DNA from: Agapetus fuscipes
Taxonomy: Eukaryota > Arthropoda > Insecta > Trichoptera > Glossosomatidae
Assembly: GCA_951799405.1 (NCBI GenBank)
Contig: OX637339.1
Coordinates: 19,096,001-19,160,000, forward strand
Length of the DNA: 64,000 nucleotides
Direction: 5' to 3'
Positions 53,400 through 63,865 of this stretch are shown here, one piece after another; position 1 is the first letter of the stretch, and each line of letters starts with the position of its first letter. The notes beneath the pieces were generated by a model. That model was given only the letters and a program-made list of their open reading frames with translations. It ran no database searches and was not told where the DNA came from. Both the position numbers and the translations under genes were made by a program.

Positions 53400-53753
53400 T
53401 GGTCCAAATTTAATATGACCAAATTAATTAAAACAATATACCTACCAAGAATAATAATCTTTTTGTCTTTGGTACATTTTGTTGGGTTGGTATTGCATTT
53501 CTGACAGACGCCTCAGGCGTGTAAAACCCAACATCCGTCTCTTTTCTCTTCGAGCGTCGCACTGGTAACTTGTCTTAACCTGTTCACCTAATTTAATCAC
53601 GTAATCCTTTGTAAAAACCCCTTGTAATCTTTATGGAATAAAGGACCATTAAATTGTTTAACTAACTACATCTTTCAAGTCATCTCCACACCCCACATCA
53701 CCTCAAAATTAAAGTCCAAATCGAAAATACAGTCCACGAGCAAAACCCGACCA
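53400..53753 (+). repeat. BEL/Pao 3' LTR
   Basis: 354 bp, identical by eye to the 5' LTR, followed by GGTAT. Confidence 0.95.
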
Positions 53754-53758
53754 GGTAT

Positions 53759-54210
53759 GCTTGCCTGGATTTTGTTTATAAACATTGGTACACACGCGCG
53801 GGACAAGAGATCGAGCTGTTCTGACGAAATATTTGAGAAAGAATATTTTCAAAATATGTATAATATGAGATTATATTAGTGTACCTATAATGTAAGCAAC
53901 AAAAAAGTTTGAAAAATTTGAACACCAATGTCGGGGGAAGCTTTAAACTTCGATGACATGTGTAGATGCCAGCCGCACTGTATGCAAGTTACGTCATGAC
54001 ATCTATGCATGCCAGCCGCAGCCAAAGGGTTAAAAACTAGTCATTTATTGTAAACATGCTTAAATTATAGTAAGAGTTTAACAAAGTTATTCCCAATACA
54101 TTTGATACATAGCTGAACCATGGATCTTTTTTTTTTGTATGTAAAATTCACGTTAGGTGGCGGTTGAGCCATGGATTTGTTGTGTGTGATTTGTGAATAA
54201 CACCGTGAGG
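53759..54210. other. unassigned stretch
   Basis: Contains a short repeat GATGCCAGCCGCA / CATGCCAGCCGCAG (~53964-54020). No gene. Confidence 0.3.
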
Positions 54211-54214
54211 GTTT

Positions 54215-54400
54215 GTATATCAACACTGGGTTGAAAAAATAATCTACCTTTACCGAAGACCAGTCACTAAAGGTCCATCCAACCTTACAACAACTGGGTC
54301 TTGCTTGAGAATTGGCGCTTTCTACAGCGACGACTAAGCTCGCAATGGGCTCTTGAAGCGTGATTCACACAAAAACAGCGCTCATCAAATAAATAATCCT
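54215..54400 (+). mobile_element. SINE unit 1 body with LINE-C tail
   Basis: GGTCCATCCAACCTTACAAC...GGGCTCTTGAAGCGTGATTC...AAATAAATAAT; head missing. Confidence 0.8.
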
Positions 54401-54404
54401 AATA

Positions 54405-54560
54405 TTATTATTATGCAATATACAGAGTGAATGTAATATAGAAAAAGTGATGGATGTGAATGTACAGAGGGAAGTATGTCAGGATAGGATTAAGTAGAAG
54501 AGAGTGTGCAGAGGTTCTAGCCACCCCTAGTGGAACAGGGACAGTGTTACAGTTACCTAA
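54405..54560 (+). mobile_element. LINE-B C-terminal remnant
   Basis: Decayed, ends GTGTTACAGTTAC. Confidence 0.65.
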
Positions 54561-54894
54561 ATTTTTCATTATTATATTTTTATGTAAGTAAACAAATTTA
54601 AAACACATTTTATACTTTGAATGTATTTTTTTATTATACTTAAGATATTTGTTTATATTCTATAACATAAAAACATTTTTATTATAAACAATCAACTTTT
54701 ATTTTATCAATGAATATCCATACTACTAATCCTCATGGTTAATGAAAAAAAAATGAATAAAATATTCATTTATGATAAAATAAACATTTTTTTTAATATA
54801 ATTAAATTTTTCATCATAACAACCTTTATTCTTATTTCTTATAATACAAGAAGAATTAACAAGTGCATTTCTTACCAAAATTATATCATTGACT
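54561..54894. other. very AT-rich stretch
   Basis: No gene or recognisable repeat. Confidence 0.35.
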
Positions 54895-54895
54895 A

Positions 54896-55020
54896 TTTGA
54901 CCAGTTTGTAGTCTAGTAGTTAACGCACCTGACTCATAATCGGAAGGTCGTGGGTTTGATTCCGGTGGAGCACAACAAGAGTATCATTTAATTTTAAAAA
55001 TTTCCTCTTCACCGTTTTTA
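54896..55020 (+). mobile_element. SINE unit 1 head
   Basis: TTTGTAGTCTAGTAG, GGGTTTGATTCC. Confidence 0.65.
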
Positions 55021-55510
55021 TATTCCTTGAATCATAAGTTGGTATGAGGCTGACCATCCATACTGTAAAAAATGGATCACTTTGCCAATGTCACCCCTGT
55101 GTCAGGGAAGGTCGGCAATAGTTGTAGGGTTCATGTTAATTTGATGTTTGGATTTTATTTGTAAGTACACATTCAGTATTTCGCATGCTTAATAATAAAG
55201 AGCAATAATTAAAAAAATAAGAATGTTGGGAAATCACATTTGAAGTTCAGTCAACCAGTACAACCCGTACTGAATGAAAAAAGCGGCCGATTTTTTATCT
55301 CGGTCATATTCGTCCAAATTGAACGGCTGTCCCATTCTACTTATTCTTCTTGCATTGTTATTGCGTTTTATTACAAAATCTCGATTTTTACAATTTTTGA
55401 GTTTTTGCTCTTTATGATTTAGCGTGCGATTTGTAAGCGCGAACTACACGGGCAAGCATTTGATATGAGCTTTAAATGTTAATAATACATCTTTGCAACT
55501 CAGATTATAG
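55021..55510 (+). repeat. R repeat split by a ~255-bp insertion
   Basis: 5' half 55021-55172, 3' half 55428-55510. The insert has no recognised identity. Confidence 0.7.
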
Positions 55511-55744
55511 ATTATAGAAGAAATTAAAATATTATCTACACGTCATTCAGTTGTCGTGAAACAATAACGATTATGTGCAAAACATGTGGAATGCAATTTT
55601 TAAAAATAAACACTATTTATATAAATAAAAACAGCTGATAAAATGGTATGTATGCATAAGGTTGCTGTGGGTCACACACGGATACAATAACATATGCATT
55701 AATTATTTAATAAAATGTTTAAATTTATGCGATAATTTTGCTCT

Positions 55745-55990
55745 ACCTACAGTTGAAGAAGTTCTCCAACGGAATCTTATCATACAAGGTAAGATTGAGG
55801 GGAGAAGATCTCAGGGACGTCCAAGGACACCTTGGCTGAAAAACCTGCGACAGTGGTTGGGCAGAAGCACCCTGCAAGTCTCTGTTTCAAGCCACAGCAT
55901 CCAAAATCAAAATAGCCATGGCGATCTTCGATGGAAGTGGCACAAAGAGAAGAGGAAGTTAAAAAAAAATGACAAAGAAATATTCATAAA
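55745..55990 (+). mobile_element. LINE-D C-terminal fragment
   Basis: Reads EVLQRNLIIQGKIEGRRSQG and RPRTPWLKNLRQWLGRST; broken after that. Confidence 0.7.
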
Positions 55991-56139
55991 AACTTTGATA
56001 AAAATTCTGTGCTATTCAAATTCTTACAACTATTTTATAATACAAACAAAGGAGCCGCCTCCAGAAAGTTTGTCAATGGTATGAATGGACTGATAAGGGG
56101 TTTTAGCGTTTTTGAAACAAGCGCAAGTTCAAGCCTATA

Positions 56140-56195
56140 GATGATAACCCGGGTTCAACAGATGTCATTGGGTAGTTATTAATTACCAATCCATT
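56140..56195. repeat. interspersed repeat L fragment
   Basis: GGGTTCAACAGATGTCATTG. Confidence 0.45.
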
Positions 56196-56312
56196 CATGC
56201 TGTTAAAACTTGGTTCACTTTTGCCAATGCCACCCCTGTTTCAGGGCAGGTCGCCAAAAGTCGCAATGTTTATGTTCATTTGAGGTTTGGATTTTAATTT
56301 GTAAGTACAAGC
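56196..56312 (+). repeat. R repeat fragment
   Basis: ATGCTGTTAAAACTTGGTTC to TTGTAAGTAC. Confidence 0.7.
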
Positions 56313-56321
56313 TCGTAAATC

Positions 56322-56585
56322 TCCGGTCGATAGCTCAGTTGGTAGAATGCTTGCATTCTAGGCTGACAGCAAGGGTCCGATCCCCCGAAACGATTTCCCG
56401 TTTCAATGTTTATTTCAACCTCAAAATAAAATACTGGCAAGGCTTACTCAGCCTCCACAAGAAATGAGAACCAGCCCCCTCTGGAGCTGGGAAACCCCTA
56501 CTTGAACTAAGAGGATGGCGTAAGGATTGTTTGCTTACCTGTATAAATAAATAGGTCCGAAATCACCACATGCGACCCATTCGGA
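56322..56585 (+). mobile_element. SINE unit 2
   Basis: GGTCGATAGCTCAGTTGGTA head; diverged B box; ends near TGCGACCCATTCGG. Confidence 0.8.
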
Positions 56586-56667
56586 ACAACAGTCGTTTTT
56601 TTTAGAAGGTCTTTTAAGTTTTTATGACGTATGTTATGGAATTGAAAAAAACATCATTTCTAATACG

Positions 56668-56732
56668 CTTGGAGGGGATCAAGCCCTAGCCTTCTTGCAT
56701 GGAATGCAATGATTCTACCAACTGAGCTGTCA
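56668..56732 (-). mobile_element. SINE unit 2 head fragment
   Basis: TCTTGCATGGAATGCAATGA to CAACTGAGCTGTC. Confidence 0.5.
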
Positions 56733-56938
56733 AAAATGGTTCACTTTGCCAATGTCACCCCTGTTTCAGGGAAGGACGGCAAGAGTTGCAAGGCTTATGT
56801 TCATTTGAGATTGGGTTTTTATATTGTAGGTCCACATGCCGCATGTGTTAGCGCGAAATTATACATATCTGCTTGTGGGAATGCATTTAATATAAATCTT
56901 AAATGATATATATCTTTGCAGCTTAGATTAGATTAGAG
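56733..56938 (+). repeat. R repeat, 5' end missing
   Basis: AAAATGGTTCACTTTGCC to GATTAGATTAG; inserted in the SINE head fragment. Confidence 0.9.
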
Positions 56939-57061
56939 CGCTATCGACCGGACCCAGGCTTGAAATTCTGTGTGCAACCCTAGCATGTCCACATAAACAA
57001 AACATGGAGCCTCATGCACACACCCACCAACTAATGCATCAGAACTCTTTCCCTTTGATTT

Positions 57062-57520
57062 TTACTGACTGTGTGATTGTAAAACTGACTTCCTAATCTT
57101 CTTCTCATACGCCTCGGGATCCTCTTTGTACTCTTTCACCAGATCCGGCATCAAGGGATCGTCCCAATTCGGCGAACCCAACAATGTCTGGATGGCAACC
57201 AACAGCATATCCAGAGTCAAAGATGGCCGCCACGAGCTCTTCAACCAGTTCATGCATACTCTGCCGTTTGGATCCAAATTAGGATGAAGAACAGGCTTCA
57301 CGAATTTAATATTCGGCGGCTCGAATGGATATTTGGCTGATAGTTCAATGTGCAGATGAAACATTCCATCTTCGTACGGTGTGTTCCTCGGACCCATCAT
57401 TTGAACTTCTAGATTGTCCATGGAATTGTTGTCTATTGTTGAGCAGGATATACCCCATGGAGGTTTGGTCTTCAGTATTTGTAACTCTTTCATTAATCTC
57501 ACTGCTTTTATATTATCCAT
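57062..57520 (-). CDS. UBE2T-like E2 ubiquitin-conjugating enzyme, intronless
   Basis: Complete 152-aa single-domain E2 (UBC fold) in one uninterrupted frame. Visible landmarks are YPFEPP at residues 64-69, HPN at 79-81, the catalytic cysteine in GRVC (Cys89), WRPSLTL after it, and DDPLMPDLVKEY near the C terminus. PPWGISC near residue 20, the NTPYE loop and the DDPLM segment resemble UBE2T, the E2 of the Fanconi-anaemia pathway that monoubiquitinates FANCD2/FANCI, more than the UBE2D or UBE2N families; this is judged from memory. Human UBE2T is longer (197 aa) with a C-terminal tail that is absent here. The ATG context (AAAAATGG) is good. The lack of introns could mean a naturally intronless gene or a retrocopy, but the frame is intact. 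Downstream transcription would run into an antisense R repeat (56733-56938). Confidence is high for an E2 and moderate for the T subtype. Confidence 0.85.
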   Translation of the reverse strand: MDNIKAVRLMKELQILKTKPPWGISCSTIDNNSMDNLEVQMMGPRNTPYEDGMFHLHIELSAKYPFEPPNIKFVKPVLHPNLDPNGRVCMNWLKSSWRPSLTLDMLLVAIQTLLGSPNWDDPLMPDLVKEYKEDPEAYEKKIRKSVLQSHSQ

Positions 57521-57585
57521 TTTTAATAATAGTTACGAAAGTACGAATCTTTTGTTTTGATATTTTGACAGGTAATGGAAATCGT

Positions 57586-57593
57586 GGCGGGAA
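57586..57593 (-). promoter_or_regulatory. E2F-like site upstream of the E2 gene
   Basis: GGCGGGAA on the + strand (TTCCCGCC on the coding strand) matches the E2F core. It sits 66 nt upstream of the E2 start codon in an otherwise AT-rich stretch. DNA-repair E2s such as UBE2T are S-phase genes in other animals, so the position makes sense. No binding data can be inferred. Confidence 0.4.
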
Positions 57594-57599
57594 GTTTGT

Positions 57600-58590
57600 A
57601 ATTTAAGTTGGCTAACCTGCTCTTGGCCAACTAGATTTTATACAAAATGAGAAACGTGCAATATTTTCATTTTATTTTGGTTTATTTATCATAATTTAAA
57701 AAATATTTATAATATTTAAAGCTGTGTTTTACAAAATATTCACAATATTTTTTACCAATAAATAAAATATTTTGTACCTAACGTAGTTTTCTGAAAGAAT
57801 TGACGTTTACTTGTAATGTTGGCATTCTGGTTTACATACGTCAAACGAGTTTTCATAAGTGCTCCAAGTATAAAACTGAACCACAGAGTTGAATAAAAAC
57901 ACGTATCAAAACTGAAACAGCGTTACTTACGAGCGTTTTATTTTCTATATATTTTTTATTAAACGCTATTGTTTAGTTTCGACGTAAAATTTTACACCGG
58001 GGTATGGAGAACGTACTATCATTCTATACAATACTAATTATAATTTTAATTCAGTTTTCCTCAGAACTCGACGCGGATAGTTTGTGTTGCATAACAGCAA
58101 TACCCAGTAATCGTAATCGGAATCTCTCTCTGCACAAATAATCAATTTTACACCTCTCTAAACGCGATTCATTTTTAAGCAGTGGGACGTTTCACTCATC
58201 TATTGGTTTTGCATCGTCCGAGGGTGTTTTTTATACGTTTTATCTAACACACCCTAGGAACTGTCAAAACACCGGTACACCAACCCTCTGGGTGAGTAAT
58301 GTGATTCATTTTCATATGATTTCAGTGTCAGATTTCACTTTAAAAATGCCGATTTTTTTAAGGTTATTTTTCTGTGTGTCCTAGCATGTAGGTGCGTAGT
58401 TTTTGCTTACCAAGATAAAATAGACCTCTTCGTCTGTCAAAATTATTATTTTCAGTTTTTTTGTTGTTGTCAAAAAACTGTTTTAATTGCTTGTCATTTT
58501 TGTGTCAATAAAATTGATAATATTGTGAAATCGCATTATCCAGGTAGGTACTTAAGCAGGCAGGCACCTTTTAAGTTAATCTATGTCGTA
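57600..58590. other. region upstream of the E2 gene
   Basis: AT-rich. ~57865-57975 shares an AACTCTGTGGTT/AAACGCTAT motif set with ~37920-38100. No second gene recognised. Confidence 0.3.
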
Positions 58591-58591
58591 A

Positions 58592-58735
58592 GGTCATTCC
58601 TTGATTTATAGTTATAGGTTGTCATGAGGTTGACCACCTACATTATAAAAATTGGTTAATTTTACCAATGACACCCCTGTTTCAGTGAAATCGGCCAGAG
58701 TTGTAGAATTCATGTTAATTTGAGATTTGGGTTTG
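58592..58735 (+). repeat. R repeat, diverged 5' half
   Basis: ATTCCTTGATTTATAG to TTTGAGATTTGGG. Confidence 0.7.
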
Positions 58736-58979
58736 AAGGTAGTACCTATAATGTGAGTAAACATGCAGCTAGAAGTTGCGCCATATGTACAGCTTAGTTA
58801 CGGTTATTTTATAGGACGGTAATTTTATGGGTAAACGCGAGGTAATTGTGTTTTGGGCATGCATTATACACTGATCTGTAATCTAGGCGGCTTAGGCAAA
58901 GAATCAATTTTCATTTTTATAGATGTTTTGTAGATTTTTAGTGTTTGTTTGTTGTATAACTGGATGTAATTAATTGCTT

Positions 58980-59228
58980 GTATTCCTTGACTAATAGGTT
59001 GGTATGAGGCTGACCACCCATACTGTAAAAAATGGTTCACTTTGCCAATGTCACCCCTGTGTCAGGGAAGGTCGGCAAAAGTTGTAGGGCTGATGTTCAT
59101 TTGAGGTTTCGATTTTATTTGTAAGTACACATTCAGCATTTGTAAGCGCGAACTACACTTGTTTGTTCGTGGGCATGCATTTGAGAACTTTAAATGAATA
59201 ATATATCCTTGCACTTAGATTATAGATT
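58980..59228 (+). repeat. R repeat, full length
   Basis: TATTCCTTGACTAATAGG to CTTGCACTTAGATTATAG. Confidence 0.85.
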
Positions 59229-59316
59229 AAATATGAATCTAAATGTTAATCTCAGACGTTGAGATTTAGGTTATAATTTTTTACCTTTTTTATGTTACCT
59301 AAGATGGCCATATATC

Positions 59317-59800
59317 TATAATTTAAGTTTGCAAATATACACAACAATTTATGATTCATATAAAATGCATGCCCACAAACAGGCACGTGCAGGTTCTCGC
59401 AGATACAAATGCAGAATGTGCAAATAACTGTAACTGTAACTCTGTCGCCATTCCGCTAGGCGTGGCCAGAGCCTCTGCAGAGTTGCCTCCATTTTTTCCT
59501 ATCCTGACATCCCTCTTTCAATTCCTTCATATCCATCACCTTTTTCATGCATTTTCTTCTTTTACGCTCACTTTGTACATCCCATTCTTTCACAATCACC
59601 TCAATCTGATCACTCAATACTTTTCTCGGTCGTCCCTTCCTCTTTTTCCTTTCACACTTTCTTTGCTAAATCTAAACCCAAATCTAAAATTTATACAAAC
59701 CCTACAACTTTTGCCAACCTTCCCTGCCAATGGGGTGACATAGACCAAAGTTTAAATAAGTACAGTATTGGAGGTCGGCTTCATATCAATGTAAAAGGGA
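59317..59800 (-). repeat. R repeat split by LINE-B
   Basis: Halves 59317-59428 and 59669-59800; LINE-B inserted between them. Confidence 0.75.
59429..59668 (-). mobile_element. LINE-B C-terminal remnant
   Basis: ACTGTAACTGTAACTCTGTC tail, then antisense coding remnant; nested in R. Confidence 0.8.
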
Positions 59801-59814
59801 TTATGCTCATCATA

Positions 59815-59858
59815 GAGGGCTCTTGAGGTGTGTTTCACACGAAAACAGCGCTGACTGC
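59815..59858 (+). repeat. LINE-C / SINE tail fragment
   Basis: GGGCTCTTGAGGTGTGTTTC to AACAGCGCTGAC. Confidence 0.6.
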
Positions 59859-59861
59859 ATG

Positions 59862-60046
59862 AACGGCATAGTGACAAAACGACACATGACAGAATGACAC
59901 ATGCTAGAACGACACATGACAAAACGACACATGACAGAACGACACATGACAGAACGACACATGACATCATTTTGTGATGTTTTGCCTTATGATGTTATGT
60001 CATGTGTCGTTTTGCCACTGTGTCGTTCTTTCATGGAACCGTGTAC
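59862..60046. mobile_element. small minisatellite-armed foldback element
   Basis: Direct ACGACACATGACAGA units to ~59968, then inverted units (GTCATGTGTCGTTTTGCC) to the tip CGTTCTTTCATGGAACCG. Most compact complete example. Confidence 0.75.
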
Positions 60047-60065
60047 AACCAAAGTTCATTTTATT

Positions 60066-60324
60066 TCTAAATCTAAATTTAAGCTGCAAATATATGCGTA
60101 TCATTTGAGATTCATATTAAATGCATTCCCACAAGAAGACACGCATAATATTCGCGCTCACACATGCCGCATGTGGACCTACAATATAAACAACCCAATC
60201 TCAAATGAACATAAGCCCTGCAACTCTTGCCGACCTTCCCTGAAACAGGGGTGACATTGGCCAAGTGATTCATTTTTTACAGTATTGGTGGTCAACCTCA
60301 TACCAACCTATCAGTCAAGGAATA
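60066..60324 (-). repeat. R repeat, full length
   Basis: TAAATCTAAATTTAAGCTGC to CCTATCAGTCAAGGAA. Confidence 0.9.
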
Positions 60325-60627
60325 GTACAAGCAATTAAATACATTCAAATATATAAAATAAATAAACACTGCATACATTTGTTTTTTTATGTTTTCAAAT
60401 GAAGTTTATTTGCAAATTAATATTGCATAACTTGAAATGAACATCATGGTAGACCAACAAGACGCGGCTGTCCTGAATTCTTACTAATTAAAACGTCTTC
60501 GTTAACACAAGGGAAATAGCTAACTAACAACACGTATGAGGTTCATTAGACTCTGAATGATAGGGTCCGAAAAGACTGGGCCATAAATACGCAACGAAAC
60601 AATGGCATACTGTTACCGACTTTGATG
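60325..60627. other. unassigned stretch
   Basis: First ~95 bp resemble the LINE-A spacer. No gene. Confidence 0.35.
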
Positions 60628-60884
60628 TATTCCTTGACTGATAGGTTGGTATGAGGTTGACCACCCGTACTGTAAAAAATGGTTCACTTTGCCAATGTCA
60701 CCCCTGTTTCAGGGAAGGTCGGCAAGAGTTGCAGGGCTTATGTTCATTTGAGATTGTTTTTTTTATATTGTAGGTCCACATGCGGCATGTGTGAGAGCGA
60801 AATTATACGTGTCTGCTTGTCGGAATGTATTTAATGTGAATCTCAAATGATACATATATCTTTGCAGCTTAGATTTAGATTTAG
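60628..60884 (+). repeat. R repeat, full length
   Basis: ATTCCTTGACTGATAGGTTGG to GCAGCTTAGATTTAG. Confidence 0.9.
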
Positions 60885-61010
60885 ATGTATGGAAGTGAAG
60901 CATGGACAGTGAATGATAGCGAAATGAGTAAAGTATGTACGGTGGAAATGAAGCATTTGAGAAGCATGACAGGAAAAACTCTGAGGGCTAGAGTTAGGAA
61001 TGAATGGGTA
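60885..61010 (+). mobile_element. LINE-B RT fragment
   Basis: Reads MYGSEAWTVNDSEMSKV and RVRNEWVK; joined directly to the preceding R tail. Confidence 0.7.
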
Positions 61011-61017
61011 AAATATA

Positions 61018-61252
61018 TATATATTTTAACATTCAAAATTCATATAAAATGCATGCCCACAAACATACACGCGTAAGTTTGCGCTTGCAAATGCCGCATG
61101 TGTACTTACATACAAATCAAAAACCAAACCTCAAATGAACATAAGCCCTGAAACTTTTGTCGACCTTCGCTGAAACACGGGTGACATTGGTAAAGTGGAC
61201 CATATTTTACAGCATGGGTGTTCAGCCTCATACCAACCTATAAGTCAAGGAA
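61018..61252 (-). repeat. R repeat
   Basis: ATATTTTAACATTCAAAATTC to CCTATAAGTCAAGGAA. Confidence 0.85.
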
Positions 61253-61437
61253 TTCCGTCTCCATTTTGGTAATCTCCATGCTTAACCTTGGCCGTGTAGG
61301 TAAGACTCGTCGGACCACTAGATTTATTTTTCAATGAAGTCCCAACAATTATTGTCTATTTTTATTATGCCTCTTTTTGCGCACCTCTTTTTATGATATT
61401 TTTTATATATCTTTAACCATTAGCTGTACCATTAGCT
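61253..61437. other. unassigned short stretch
   Basis: Ends with duplicated CCATTAGCTGT (61417-61438). No gene. Confidence 0.3.
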
Positions 61438-61660
61438 GTTGGAAAAAGAGGGAAGGGACGACCGAGAAAAGTATGGAGTGATCAGATTGAGGAGATTGTG
61501 AAAGAATGGGATATACAAAGTGAGCGTAAAAGAAGAAAATGCATGAAAAAGGTGATGGATATGAATGAATTGAAAGAGGTATGTAAGGATAGGAAAAAAT
61601 GGAGGCAACTCTGCAGAGGCTCTGGCCACCCCTAGCGGAATGGCGACAGAGTAACAGTAC
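61438..61660 (+). mobile_element. LINE-B C-terminal remnant
   Basis: GKRGKGRPRKVWSDQIEEIV to SGHP-stop and an ACAG-type end. Confidence 0.8.
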
Positions 61661-61683
61661 CCTGCCACGCATTGCTGTGGCTT

Positions 61684-61735
61684 TATCTATAATCTAAGTT
61701 GCAAGGATGAAATAAACCAAACCTCGCGTGAACAT
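61684..61735 (-). repeat. R repeat, internally deleted fragment
   Basis: TATAATCTAAGTTGCAAGG then CAAACCTCGCGTGAACATGAG. Confidence 0.55.
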
Positions 61736-61744
61736 GAGCGAACG

Positions 61745-62239
61745 CAAAAAACGCAACTGAGCTACACGTATAGTGTAACTTCTTGCCTGCGTTATCCCCG
61801 AAGGGGTCGCATGTGGCGCTTCGGGACCTATTTATTTTTACTGGTAAGAGGGCCGGCCTCACACCAACCGCTTTCAGTTGAAGTGGAGGTTTCCCAGCTC
61901 CCGGGGGGGTTTCTCATTTCTTGTGAAGGCTGAGTAAACCTTTGAGATCGAACCCTTGCTCTCGGCATGGAATGCAAGCATTCTACCAATTGAGCTATCG
62001 ACATTTTTACGAGCTTGATCGTCGTCGCTACATAGCGCCAATTCTCTAGCAAGACCCAGTTGCTGTAAGGCTGGATGGACCTTTGGTGACCGGTCATTGG
62101 TGAAGGTTTTATGAAATTTTCAACTCAGCGAAGAGCAAATTTGAAAATTTAAATGGTTTTTTTTGTACTCCGCCGGGAATCGAACCCAGAACCTTCCATT
62201 TACGAGTCCGAAGTGTTGCCACTGGACTACGGACCGGTC
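61745..62239 (-). mobile_element. dimeric SINE, composite copy
   Basis: AACTGAGCTACACGTATAG tail to GGACTACGGACCGGTC head. Confidence 0.9.
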
Positions 62240-62860
62240 ATAAAAAAAAACATGTAAATAGAAAAGGTACCTAATGATAGGATCCTATGTATCGCTCAAC
62301 GTCAACGTCAAGTCGAACGAATAACAAAATATTTGTTTGCATTTTATTTAGCAACCCAGCCGTGTGACGTCATAATTTTGTCTATATCGATTAATGTGCG
62401 GACCTCATTGTAGGGAAACGATAATTTGAATTCAATAATGTATGCACAGACAAATGACTGGCAGAATTCTTGAACAATTATTGTAGTGAAGGGAATAAAT
62501 CAATAACTCTATATTTTCTGTGTACTCATCGTCATTAGTGTGCCATGCTATACAAATGGGCATAAAAAATAAAATAGGCGACTTCGTGCATGTGCCTACC
62601 CAACTTCATTCTATGAAGTGTGTATAGTTCATCTATTCAGTTTGACAGCTCTCATTGGAGTGTATTTAGCATTGAGTTATTGTATGAGGTTCGTAACATT
62701 CAAAATATCCCTCGGCTATGCGTACATAAATATCCCATTGTAAATTCCCGATGAACAGGGAATTTTTGTTAGCTCACAGCATTTCGCGAGTCAAAGATGA
62801 CACTAACAATTTATTATTTTTCATAAAATATCACTTAGAATTTAAAAATACATACGTATT
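62240..62860. other. unassigned AT-rich stretch
   Basis: Contains GCCGTGTGACGTCATAATTT (62351ff), a short motif also near 24725 and 35335. No gene. Confidence 0.3.
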
Positions 62861-62863
62861 AAC

Positions 62864-63010
62864 TAGGGATGGGCCGAAGTTCGGTTCACATTCGGTTCAA
62901 CCGAATTTCGGTAGCTTGAACCGTACTTTGGCATTCGGCCGAATTTTTTAATTTAACCGAGTGTTCGGCCGAAGGTCGTATTCGATTCAAACCACATTCG
63001 GCCCATCACT
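62864..63010. repeat. short palindromic MITE
   Basis: Tips GGGATGGGCCGAA / TTCGGCCCATCAC in inverse orientation with TA on each side. Interior made of TTCGGTT-type repeats. Confidence 0.65.
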
Positions 63011-63865
63011 AATTAATACCTACTGGTATTAGTTGTAAAAAATATATTTTATTGCTATGAAGTTACTTTGTTAAATTACCTTTAAATCATTGAGCTTTTT
63101 AAATCTGAATTTATTGCATATTAAAAATGTACTCGGATGTACGTCGATGTCAGTAAAATTGTATACAGTATTTCGCAGATTCAACTAATTCAGTAGGTGT
63201 ATTACGTATCTCATTTTTATTATCTTATTATTATCTTCAGTTTTGACAGTTTAGAATTCTAACCTCCAAAAGATTTGACCGATAAAGAAGCTTTGTATGT
63301 ATGAGAGACTAGCGCCTCTAGCGGTCAGATTTGGAAGTAATCCAGTCGAAGGATACGGTTTTTATTCGCGCCCTTTTAAATTTTCCTACCTCGGTTGCCC
63401 GCCGAGATATTATAAATTATACTTAAAAATGTGCAGAGTCGATTATAGGTAGGTATAAAAAAGTTACAATAATACATCGCTGGACACGTCTTATTTTTAT
63501 TTTATTGTTGGTAACTTGATTCCAGGCATGTATGACGTCTTGGCGTACAACATAAAAAGTACATAGACAATTAAAACCCCATCGTGTGTGCAACACAGTA
63601 TTCAATTAAATAATTTACGATGTAAGAATTCCGCGGTAAATAAAAAACGGTTCTTTAAAATACTTGTTCATTTCCTCGGTGAATTCCTATCGGTTGTTTT
63701 AATTTTTAAATACCTACCTATAGTCTCATTATGGCAACACCAATACGAACATCATTTTTGAATTAAGAATCATCGTTCTATTTACCTACCTATTGTTTGA
63801 ATAATTAAGTATTCCATTCGTATTTGAAAATGGAACAGCAAAACTTTTAATTTACATAATCGTAA
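63011..63865. other. unassigned AT-rich stretch
   Basis: No gene or repeat recognised. Confidence 0.3.

Larger units (their letters stand above)
47423..53753 (+). mobile_element. BEL/Pao LTR retrotransposon with internal deletion
   Basis: 6331 bp, flanked by the 5-bp target duplication GGTAT (47418-47422 and 53754-53758). LTRs are 354 bp and appear identical. Pol has the DUF1759 Gag, triple zinc knuckles, Pao-type protease and YMDD RT, and DUF5641 at its end, which identifies BEL/Pao. A deletion near 52200 removes the rest of RNase H and most of integrase. Recent insertion, non-autonomous. Confidence 0.95.
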
